A stretch of 64,000 nucleotides of DNA from Thainema sp966674685 (GTDB taxonomy: Bacteria > Cyanobacteriota > Cyanobacteriia > Phormidesmidales > Phormidesmidaceae). The stretch is from assembly GCA_966674685.1 (NCBI GenBank), contig CBKWJC010000011.1:27017-91016 (forward strand), given 5' to 3'. A program made the position numbers and the translations under genes. This document shows positions 1-7,490 of the stretch, in pieces. The notes below the pieces were generated by a model. The model was not told where the DNA came from, searched no databases, and was given only the letters and a program-made list of their open reading frames with translations. Each line of letters starts with the position of its first letter. Positions within the stretch are counted from its first letter, which is position 1.

Positions 1-800
1 AAGCTGAGATAGCAATCTGAAAATCCTGCTGTTTCAACGTTTTCCACAATTCGGATATGACCTTGCTGATACCGATCCGCATACTTGGTTGGAAAACACT
101 GATCGGTCATCTTGACGCCACCTATGCTAGACCATCCCTCAGCTAGCGACTCATAAGCAATTTCGCCACTCCAGTCGGGCATAAACCGATACACCAAGCC
201 CCGATCGGCTTGAAAAAACTGGCGAACTTCTTGAACCGTAGTCGCTAATATGTCGTCTAAGTTGAGTGATTGGCGAATGCGATGGCCAACGTCTGCCAAT
301 AAGCGCTCTTGGCTGAGCAAATTAGGTTCTTTGATAGTATCAAGAATCCAACATAGCCCTGCTGGGGTGCCCATAGTAGGCATAGCTGTAATTTTGGCGG
401 TTACCTCAGTGAGCTTGGACTGGGGTTGTTGATATAGATGAAGGTGCAGTTCTGCTGGATGATTGAGAATGCATTGCGGAACTGCCTCCATCGAATAGAT
501 ATGGGATTGTAGTTCCATCCGATTGGGGACATGGAGAAAAATAAAGATTGATTGCCCTTGCAAAACGGATGGAGGTAAACCCAGCAGCGTAGCCGCCGAT
601 GCGTTGGCTTGCTGAATTATTCCTCCTTGATCAGTAATTAGACAGGCATGAGGTATGAAATCAAACAAAAACTCAAAGCGTTGAGTTTGTTCAGTCAGGT
701 CATGTTGACCTGTGGGTGATGATACCGCTGAATAAGTATTGACCTTCAGACTTGGTTTTAGCCATAACCCAGACCCGTTAAGCTCATCAGGAATCATCAT
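1..800 (-). CDS. PAS/GAF-domain sensor protein, N-terminal part (runs off left edge)
   Basis: The frame stays open from an ATG at 800 to the window edge, giving 266 residues without a stop. Residues about 41-150 resemble a PAS domain (FEFLFDFIPHACLITDQGG). From about 168 a cyanobacterial phytochrome-type GAF domain begins, recognisable by ILATTVQEVRQFFQADRGLVYRF, PDWSG and a following GW. Such proteins normally continue into further GAF domains and a histidine kinase or output domain, which would lie outside this window. The part of the GAF that would show a bilin-binding Cys-His is not reached, so light sensing cannot be claimed. A second ATG follows directly at 797. Confidence 0.8.
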   Translation of the reverse strand, partial: MMIPDELNGSGLWLKPSLKVNTYSAVSSPTGQHDLTEQTQRFEFLFDFIPHACLITDQGGIIQQANASAATLLGLPPSVLQGQSIFIFLHVPNRMELQSHIYSMEAVPQCILNHPAELHLHLYQQPQSKLTEVTAKITAMPTMGTPAGLCWILDTIKEPNLLSQERLLADVGHRIRQSLNLDDILATTVQEVRQFFQADRGLVYRFMPDWSGEIAYESLAEGWSSIGGVKMTDQCFPTKYADRYQQGHIRIVENVETAGFSDCYLS

Positions 801-909
801 TCGGAGTGATCAGAGGAACTAGCTATTGGGTTTAGGGTACCCAGCTCAGAAAGCGAAAGCTTACGAAAGCTCTTAATATTTTACTTTGTTACATTTTGAC
901 TCGGAAATT

Positions 910-3048
910 TCACTGCTCCGTGACATGAACAGTGGGTCTGGGTTCAGGCTTTGGATTGGAGTCTTGGTTGGGTGGTTGATCAGTGGGTTGGTCTGCTGGT
1001 GGATTGTGTTCGTCGCAGACACATGGGGGCATGAGCATCGGGGATAAACGATTGTGTTCAACCAGCTCTACGAGTTTGAGCAAATCGGCTGCCGATTGAT
1101 AGGCTTCTCGGTTCAGTTCCATTTGCTCTTTTGAATCGGAGACAAGGCCATCGACCTGAAATTGCAGGACGCCGAGTAAAGCCGTTAGGTGGGTGCGGAT
1201 GTCGTAGGACAGGCGCGTGATCATGTCTTGCCGATCCGCTGATATTTCTGGCTGGGGCGTCGTGTCAGAAAACTGCATGGCATGAAGCCGCGCGTAGTAG
1301 TTTCCTCTTTCTAAGAGTTCAGCATGGGTGCCGACTTCAACTACTTTGCCGCGATCTAAGACGGCGATTTGGTCGGCATTTTGAATGGTTGAGAGACGGT
1401 GGGCAATGACTAAGATGGTGCGATCGCGACTTAACTCATCCAGTGCTTGCTGCACCAGTCGTTCCGATACCGTATCCAGGGCGCTGGTGGCTTCATCTAA
1501 AATCAGGATTTCTGGATTTTGCAGCAGGGCGCGTGCGATCGCAATCCGCTGTCGCTGTCCGCCCGATAGCATAATGCCGCGATCGCCAATCAGAGTCTCA
1601 AAGCCGAGGGGCAGTGCTTGAATAAACTCGTGGGCATTGGCTCGCTTAGCCGCTAAAAAGACCTCTTCGTCGGTCGCATCGGGCCGAGCATAGGCAATGT
1701 TATTACGAATGGTGTCGTTGAATAAGAAGGTGTCTTGGCTAACGATGCCCACTTCACGCCGGAAACTTTTTAGGTCAAGCTCGCGCAGATCGTGGCCGTC
1801 AATCTCAATTGCCCCCTCGGTCGGATCATAAAAACGAGGTAATAAATCAGCCAGGGTTGATTTGCCTGCGCCCGATGATCCAACAAGCGCCAGTGAGGTA
1901 CCCTTGGGCAGGTCGAGCGTGATGTCGTTTAAAACCAAATCATTGTGATCGGGATAGGCAAAGCTGAGTTGGTTGAAGCGAATCCCCTGCTTTAAGCCCA
2001 TGTAGGGCCGTGTCCCATTCGCCATGAACGGCTTATTATCTCGCCGCAAAAAATCATGTACAATTTCAACGCTTGCCGCCGTGTTGGCAAACTGATTACG
2101 CGCGCCGTTGAGCTGTGACACAATTGGCAGCAGGCGAAACAGCAAAAATAAATAAGTCAGCAGTACCGTAGAGAGCGCCTCTAGCTCTTCTGCAAAAAAG
2201 AGCCGTCCCATTGCCACAATCGTTAGCAGCGCAATAATCCCAGCAACTTCGCTGAGGGGACTTACGGCTGATGAGTTCATCTGCGATTTAAAGCTCATCG
2301 TTTCGCGATCGCGGATCAGCTGTTTCAGCAGCTTAAATTCCCGCTCCTCGCTACCCACAGCTCGAATCAGCCGCATACCGTTTAGCGCTTCCAGCACCCG
2401 AATCGAGTAGTCCCGCGACGTAGAAGACAGCATCTGACCAAAATACTTGGCCCGCTGAATCAACTGCTGATTAATCCAAGCGACAAACCCCAGCAGCAGC
2501 GTAGACGCAATCGTCAACTGCCAGGACATCGCCAATAGCAGACCAATAAACACCAGAATCGTCAATCCCGATTCCACCATCCGAAGACTGGTATTGACAG
2601 CCCCAGCCGCCCGATTCACTTCATTGTTAAGGCGGTTAATCAAATCGCCAATCCGCATTTTGGCAAAGAAATCTAAATCTACGTTGAGCAGTAGATCGAG
2701 ACCGTCCTCTCTCAAATCTCGTGTCAGACGACGACTCAGAATACCGGATACTAACGAACCTAAATATCCGGTTACATTCTTCAGCACAATGGCCAGCACA
2801 ATCGCGCTAATCATTGCCATTAGCCGATAGGGATTGGCAATATCTTCAAACGGCTCAAATAGATTCTGGATAACGGGGGGAAATGCTCTCGTGTCAATGG
2901 GTTGGCCTAAAAAATCGAGCAGCACCGGAGCAATCAGCGCGGTGCTAACCCCGTTAAATAAAGCTCCCGACAAACCTAGCAACACCTTGCAGATAATAAG
3001 AAGGGGATAGCGCTTAGAAATTTGAAGCAGGAGCCGATTAGAGTTCAT
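910..3048 (-). CDS. ABC exporter (MsbA/HepA-like, fused permease and ATPase) with extra C-terminal domain
   Basis: A 712-residue half-transporter in one polypeptide. Residues about 15-320 hold six hydrophobic segments of an ABC type-1 exporter. The ATPase follows, with Walker A GSSGAGKST near residue 386, signature LSGGQRQR near 493 and Walker B ILILDEATSALD near 515, then an H-loop (VIAHRLST). Exporters of this class flip lipids, lipid-linked sugars or polysaccharide precursors across the inner membrane. The GT4 and GT2 genes just upstream on the same strand suggest an envelope-glycan substrate, which is inference. Residues 608-668 form an additional helical segment resembling a HisKA dimerisation domain, and 669-712 is a Pro-rich tail. 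A typical exporter ends near residue 600. Confidence 0.9.
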   Translation of the reverse strand: MNSNRLLLQISKRYPLLIICKVLLGLSGALFNGVSTALIAPVLLDFLGQPIDTRAFPPVIQNLFEPFEDIANPYRLMAMISAIVLAIVLKNVTGYLGSLVSGILSRRLTRDLREDGLDLLLNVDLDFFAKMRIGDLINRLNNEVNRAAGAVNTSLRMVESGLTILVFIGLLLAMSWQLTIASTLLLGFVAWINQQLIQRAKYFGQMLSSTSRDYSIRVLEALNGMRLIRAVGSEEREFKLLKQLIRDRETMSFKSQMNSSAVSPLSEVAGIIALLTIVAMGRLFFAEELEALSTVLLTYLFLLFRLLPIVSQLNGARNQFANTAASVEIVHDFLRRDNKPFMANGTRPYMGLKQGIRFNQLSFAYPDHNDLVLNDITLDLPKGTSLALVGSSGAGKSTLADLLPRFYDPTEGAIEIDGHDLRELDLKSFRREVGIVSQDTFLFNDTIRNNIAYARPDATDEEVFLAAKRANAHEFIQALPLGFETLIGDRGIMLSGGQRQRIAIARALLQNPEILILDEATSALDTVSERLVQQALDELSRDRTILVIAHRLSTIQNADQIAVLDRGKVVEVGTHAELLERGNYYARLHAMQFSDTTPQPEISADRQDMITRLSYDIRTHLTALLGVLQFQVDGLVSDSKEQMELNREAYQSAADLLKLVELVEHNRLSPMLMPPCVCDEHNPPADQPTDQPPNQDSNPKPEPRPTVHVTEQ

Positions 3049-3156
3049 AAAATCTGACCTGAGGCAAGAAAGCAGCAGTGGAAAATGTGAAACCGATGAT
3101 CAACAGCACCCAACTCAACATACCCATGTAAGCCGATTAAATTCGCTCGTGCTGAT

Positions 3157-4350
3157 TTAGAGAGTTGATAAAACCTGGGAGAGGGTTTTTGCCATGGAGT
3201 GTACACTGTAGTGCTGAATGCACTGATCACGGGCCTTTTGACCTCTAGCCTGCGCTTCTGCAAAATCGGCAAAAATATCACGAAGCTGAGCCGCAATTTG
3301 ATCGGGACAGCCCGGATTAACCAAATAGCCTGCCTGATCGGCCAAAATTGTCGGAATATCGCCCACACGGGTAGAAAGCACGGGTTTTGCCATCGCCATA
3401 CCGTCTGTGAGTTTTAAAGGAAACTGAGCCTGTGCTGTTAGTGTATCTCGCTGGGGAACCACGACCACATGGGCAGCAGCTAGGACTTCTGGCATTTGCT
3501 CGACGGGTGCGCGGGGCAGTTTAATAATCCAGCGACCCCACTGTTCGATCAGCCGATCATCATAGTCATCGTAGGGACTGCCGCCGACAATCACCAAGCG
3601 CATCGTCGGATCGTTGAGCTGATCTAGCGCCATCAGCACGTCTTCCACGCCTTTGTGGGGACGCGGCGCACCAGGAAACATGAGGACGCGATAATCGGCC
3701 AAGCCGTACTTTTGCCGACTCTGTTCAGCATTATAGGCAGCCGGATCGAATAAATCGGTATCCTTGCCGTTGGGCAGATACACCCCACCAAATCGCTGCT
3801 GCAAAAACTCCGTGTCAATTGTCACTGCATCGGCAAACCGCACCAGATGCTCTGACCAGCGGACATAAAGCGGATGGTCAGGCTCTCTCAGCGCTCCCCC
3901 CGGTTTCAACACATCGCGGCCAAACTGCTTGAGCGACGGACGATAGCGCCATGCATCGCCACCGTGCCAGCTCATTTCCCAATCGTCCATATCCAGCAAA
4001 ACCGGACGACGATCAACCCTCAACTTTTCCAGCAGCGCCACTCCAAAACTGGTTGGCTTCGGCTTTACTGCATACAAAATGTCGCCATCCAGTTGCGATC
4101 GCAACTGCCGCACCGCCGACCAAAACTGAGGATAGGTCGCGCCCGGAATCGCCACCACTTCCATTCCCTGCGGCGGCTGGGCATAAAGTTCGGCTCCAAA
4201 CTGGAAGCCAATAATCTGAACGGAGTAGTTCAGCTTGTGCAAAACCTGACCCAGGAGAAACGCCCGCACTGCTCCTCCACCGGATAAATCGCTAACAATG
4301 ACTGAAACGCGACCATTCATGGCAATCTTTGGCAGCAACAAAGGGGACAT
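3157..4350 (-). CDS. Glycosyltransferase, GT4 (GT-B fold) family
   Basis: A 397-residue protein with the two-lobed GT-B pattern. The N-terminal lobe has SVIVSDLSGGGAVRAFLLGQ, with the Gly-rich loop of GT4 acceptor domains. The C-terminal lobe has YRVLMFPGAPRPHKGVEDVL and then LKLTDGMAMAKPVLSTRVGD, the usual nucleotide-sugar-binding region. It would transfer a sugar from a nucleotide donor onto a lipid-linked or polysaccharide acceptor at the cytoplasmic face. Donor and acceptor cannot be read from sequence. It lies 108 bases upstream of the ABC exporter on the same strand, so the two may be co-transcribed. A second in-frame ATG at 4320 (MNGRVSVIV) is an equally good start. Confidence 0.85.
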   Translation of the reverse strand: MSPLLLPKIAMNGRVSVIVSDLSGGGAVRAFLLGQVLHKLNYSVQIIGFQFGAELYAQPPQGMEVVAIPGATYPQFWSAVRQLRSQLDGDILYAVKPKPTSFGVALLEKLRVDRRPVLLDMDDWEMSWHGGDAWRYRPSLKQFGRDVLKPGGALREPDHPLYVRWSEHLVRFADAVTIDTEFLQQRFGGVYLPNGKDTDLFDPAAYNAEQSRQKYGLADYRVLMFPGAPRPHKGVEDVLMALDQLNDPTMRLVIVGGSPYDDYDDRLIEQWGRWIIKLPRAPVEQMPEVLAAAHVVVVPQRDTLTAQAQFPLKLTDGMAMAKPVLSTRVGDIPTILADQAGYLVNPGCPDQIAAQLRDIFADFAEAQARGQKARDQCIQHYSVHSMAKTLSQVLSTL

Positions 4351-4373
4351 TCAAACGCCGAATACAGTTAGTC

Positions 4374-4459
4374 TATTAACCATTAATCATTAGCCGTTAA
4401 CGACCAGCTATTAACCGTTAACAACCAACTATAACCATTAACTATTAACACCTAACTAT
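4374..4459. repeat. AT-rich tandem repeat of TTAACCATTAA-like units
   Basis: This intergenic stretch repeats variants of 'attaaccattaa' and 'taaccgttaac' several times between the two glycosyltransferase genes. It resembles the short tandemly repeated (STRR) sequences known from filamentous cyanobacteria. No protein is encoded. Similar units recur near 15494-15523. Confidence 0.7.
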
Positions 4460-5486
4460 TCAACGAAGATGGCTTAGAAAACGGCCACAACCGATGCATG
4501 ACCTGAAATAACTTTTGCGATCGCGGCCCTCGATATTTCTGATAAAACACAAATCGTGGCAGGCTGAGCCGTAAGGCGCGAAATAGGTTGAGCAATAGGC
4601 GATTATCAATCCGCAATGCGCCGTTCAGTAAATGGAGGGGATAGGCAGCAATTCGGCACAGGCGCTGCAAATCGTCGCGATGGTCTTCACGAATCGCTTC
4701 ATCGAGCAGCATACTCATACCCGCATGGCACTGCGGCATCCGTTCGGGATAGCGGGCATGAACGGTTTCATAAAACAGAATGTAGTAGTCCCGCATATAG
4801 GGCCATTTATTGGTGCGGTTGCGCCGATGCTTGGTATAGAAAGCTCCCACCATCGGCGTGTAGATAAACTGTGCGCCTTGAGCCAGGATATCCACCGCAA
4901 AAAAGCGATCGCCCAGAGCCTTTAAATGTTCGGGAAAAGCATGCTGCTCAACCACGCTGCGGTGCATCAGTATGGCCTGTTGCAGAGCCGGATGTGGCGT
5001 ATCGGTCAAAAAATCGGGGGTGAGCAGTCGCGGAATTAGCTGTTCGGCTGTCAGTGGCCCAATCACATGATCCTGGCGCTCGGCAATTGAACCGTCCGGC
5101 TCCAGATAAACCCGCTGATAATCGCAGTACAGCACCACGTTCTGAGGCGACTGCTGGAGTTGAGCAAAAGTGTCTAACTGAAATCGGGTTTTGTCGGGGT
5201 CAATCCAATCGTCACCGTCGAGGCACTGAATCCATTCGCCCCGCGCCTGCTGAATGCCATAGTTGCGGGCGGCGGGCAGTCCCCCATTGGGCTTGGGGCA
5301 AAAGCGGACGCGACTGTCGGCAGCAACCAATCGTTCAGCCACCTGAGCCGTGCCGTCGGTTGAGCCATCATCGACAATAATGCATTCCAAATCGGTGAAG
5401 GTTTGCTCCAAGACACTGCGGACAGAGCGTTCGAGGCAGTGCTCTTGGTTGTAGCAGTTCACAATAATCGAGACGGTTGGGAGCAT
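4452..5486 (-). CDS. Glycosyltransferase, GT2 family
   Basis: A 344-residue protein that opens with a GT-A fold signature: VSIIVNCYNQEHCLERSVRS, IVDDGSTDG at 37-45, and the metal-binding DGDDW at 90-94 with a preceding GLPAARNYGI. The C-terminal half has no obvious membrane helix, unlike processive synthases, so a single-sugar cytosolic transferase is likely. It sits 101 bases upstream of the GT4 start, forming a minus-strand run GT2, GT4, ABC exporter. The STRR tract lies in the gap. Substrate unknown. Confidence 0.88.
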   Translation of the reverse strand: MLPTVSIIVNCYNQEHCLERSVRSVLEQTFTDLECIIVDDGSTDGTAQVAERLVAADSRVRFCPKPNGGLPAARNYGIQQARGEWIQCLDGDDWIDPDKTRFQLDTFAQLQQSPQNVVLYCDYQRVYLEPDGSIAERQDHVIGPLTAEQLIPRLLTPDFLTDTPHPALQQAILMHRSVVEQHAFPEHLKALGDRFFAVDILAQGAQFIYTPMVGAFYTKHRRNRTNKWPYMRDYYILFYETVHARYPERMPQCHAGMSMLLDEAIREDHRDDLQRLCRIAAYPLHLLNGALRIDNRLLLNLFRALRLSLPRFVFYQKYRGPRSQKLFQVMHRLWPFSKPSSLNS

Positions 5487-5525
5487 GGGGGGTTAGGATT
5501 GAGCCGAATTTGCCTAGAATCAGAC

Positions 5526-7280
5526 TTATAGTTCCCTAGAATGCTGTCGATGCGACCATCGGATGGCGAAATAGGTTGCGCCGGAGCTAATTAGCAGCAG
5601 CGGCGTTAGCCAGTCGCCCCAGCGGACATAGAGCGGACGGGTTTGCCGCTGGTAAATCGTCGCGGCGTGAACCTGATAGGCATTATGCTCCGCCATCCAT
5701 AGGGTTTGACCGTGAGAATCCACCACGGCTGACAATCCGGTATTCGTCGCACGAGCAGCCCAGCGGTCGGTTTCAATCGAGCGCATCACATCCTGGGCAT
5801 GGTGCTGCATCATCATGGAGCGGGGATAGGGGTCGTTATTGGAAGCCGTCAGGATAAACTCGGCTCCGCGAGCGACCTGCACGCGAAACCAGTCACCAAA
5901 GGCCGACTCGTAGCAAATCCCCACCGCTGCGCGACCAAACGGCGTGTCAAAAATCTGCTCGGTGTCCCCCGGCACCATGCTGAAATCCAGTGAAGTCAGC
6001 CGATTGATCACAGATCCCAAGACGGACTCAAACGGCAAGTATTCGCCCAGGGGCACCAGCTTGATCTTGTTGTAGCGACTGAGCGGGTCAGTCTCGGTGC
6101 CCGTTAGAGTAATCAAACTTTGGGTAATGTGCGAGGGCAGTGGTGCCGGATTGGGATAGGGTACGGGCATAAACGTCCCCAGCCAAATGGGAACTTGATA
6201 ATCTGCGATCGCACGATAGATCGGACTGCGCTTTATCCCATCACCCCACACATAGGGAATTGCGCCTTCCGGTGTCAGCACCACGTCTACACCTTGATTG
6301 ACAAGCTGCTCGTATCCGGCGGTATAGCGCTGTTGGGCCAGCCGCAATCCTTGGGCATCGAGCTTCACCTCGTTAGGAATGTTGCCCTGTACAATACCCA
6401 CGCGCAGCGCCTGATCGGGATTGTCCGCCAGTGAAGATTGCCAGATGCCCCAGCCCAGGAGATGGGCGCTGATTAGAACGGAAAGAGCGGTGAGGAGGAG
6501 CTTGGTGAATTGTGGGGGAGTGGGTGGGTAGGAGGGAGGGAGAGTGGATGTGCGATCGCGATTGAACCGAAATTTTCCCAATCTCGGCCAGGCCAGCAGC
6601 GCTTCGGCAAGCAGCCCATTCACGACCACGATGACTGCCGTAATCGTAAACGCGCCGGACAGCCGTCCCAAATGCAAAATCGCCAAGTTATGCGGACTTT
6701 GGGTATATGACAGCGATGTCCAGTAGAGCGGCCCCAGTCGCCAGAGAAATTCTAATCCGCACCAGATTGCCGTCCCAAACAGCACTCGCAAACCCGATGC
6801 AACGGCGGGTCGATTAAGAATAAAATCCCTGAGTGATTGGCCTTTGCCGTTAGACGGCATGGCTGCGAACGGGGACTGTGAGCGCTGTTCGAATTCCAAA
6901 CTCCGCCACAGCCAACGGGTCACGGTGGCCCAAGCTGCCACCATGACCGCGCCCCAAAAGATAATAAACAACCAACAGCCAGTTGCGATCGCAAGACTGG
7001 CTAACCACGGCACACCGAGCCAGGTCAATGGGTGCAGGTGAGTAATCCAAAAAAGAGCCAAGCCGTTGTAGCCCATACTCCAGCCAACCGCAAATTCCAG
7101 CCACTTTTTCTGGATGGGTGTCTGAGGATTCAGGGACAGTCGCAGCCACAGCCACAGAGGAACAACGGCGATCCAGGCCAGCGGCCAAGCCCCAACCGGA
7201 GCAGGCGTAATCCCCATCAGCACACCGCTGAGCAGCCCTAAACCTAAACTCAAAATGGGACGCGGAATCGATCGCTTCAT
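5526..7280 (-). CDS. lnt: Apolipoprotein N-acyltransferase
   Basis: A 584-residue membrane enzyme that adds the third acyl chain to the N-terminal cysteine of lipoproteins at the periplasmic face of the inner membrane. Hydrophobic segments occupy about residues 10-230, followed by one more near 262-280. The nitrilase-like domain follows. The expected triad is present: E338 in TPEGAIPYVW, K407 in RYNKIKLVPLGEYLP and C456 in AVGICYES. A last hydrophobic helix is near the C-terminus. The linker at about 235-260 (Pro- and Ser-rich) is longer than I expect for the family. It is 39 bases upstream of the GT2 gene on the same strand. Confidence 0.95.
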   Translation of the reverse strand: MKRSIPRPILSLGLGLLSGVLMGITPAPVGAWPLAWIAVVPLWLWLRLSLNPQTPIQKKWLEFAVGWSMGYNGLALFWITHLHPLTWLGVPWLASLAIATGCWLFIIFWGAVMVAAWATVTRWLWRSLEFEQRSQSPFAAMPSNGKGQSLRDFILNRPAVASGLRVLFGTAIWCGLEFLWRLGPLYWTSLSYTQSPHNLAILHLGRLSGAFTITAVIVVVNGLLAEALLAWPRLGKFRFNRDRTSTLPPSYPPTPPQFTKLLLTALSVLISAHLLGWGIWQSSLADNPDQALRVGIVQGNIPNEVKLDAQGLRLAQQRYTAGYEQLVNQGVDVVLTPEGAIPYVWGDGIKRSPIYRAIADYQVPIWLGTFMPVPYPNPAPLPSHITQSLITLTGTETDPLSRYNKIKLVPLGEYLPFESVLGSVINRLTSLDFSMVPGDTEQIFDTPFGRAAVGICYESAFGDWFRVQVARGAEFILTASNNDPYPRSMMMQHHAQDVMRSIETDRWAARATNTGLSAVVDSHGQTLWMAEHNAYQVHAATIYQRQTRPLYVRWGDWLTPLLLISSGATYFAIRWSHRQHSREL

Positions 7281-7310
7281 CTTTTAAAACGGTGGCTAGC
7301 AATGTTGGAA

Positions 7311-7428
7311 GGTGAGGAGTGAAGAGTAAGGAGTGAGGAGTAAATATTGAAAATCTTTTACAGCCCTTACAGCCCTTACAGCCTTTACAACCCTTTAACT
7401 CCTCACTCCTCACTCCTCTCGCCTCACT
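7311..7428. repeat. Short tandem repeats (GTGAGGAGT... and TTACAGCCC... units)
   Basis: Left part repeats 'gtgaggagt/gaagagtaagga' units, the centre repeats 'cagcccttacagccctt', and the right part repeats 'actcctc'. The left and right parts are complementary, so the whole could fold into a loose hairpin. The same two unit types recur at 59232-59460. It lies between the gyrA terminator and the lnt start. Confidence 0.8.
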
Positions 7429-7430
7429 TA

Positions 7431-7469
7431 GATAAGCAAAAAAGAAGGGGCGGTTGCCCCTTGCTTATC
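7431..7469 (-). terminator. Rho-independent terminator of gyrA
   Basis: Read on the minus strand, 22 bases past the gyrA stop, there is a 7-bp stem AAGGGGC/GCCCCTT with loop AACC followed by CTTTTTT. An outer pair GATAAGC/GCTTATC encloses both the stem and the T-run, so an alternative longer fold is possible. Confidence 0.8.
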
Positions 7470-7490
7470 CTAGACGGAATGGTTGTGTGG

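Noticed and set aside
6850..7413. 187-codon minus-strand frame with repeated GCKGCKGCK
   Set aside because: It translates the tandem repeat at 7311-7428 and overlaps lnt in another frame.
7311..7428. CRISPR array
   Set aside because: The units are short, irregular and contiguous, with no spacers of constant length and no cas genes in the window.
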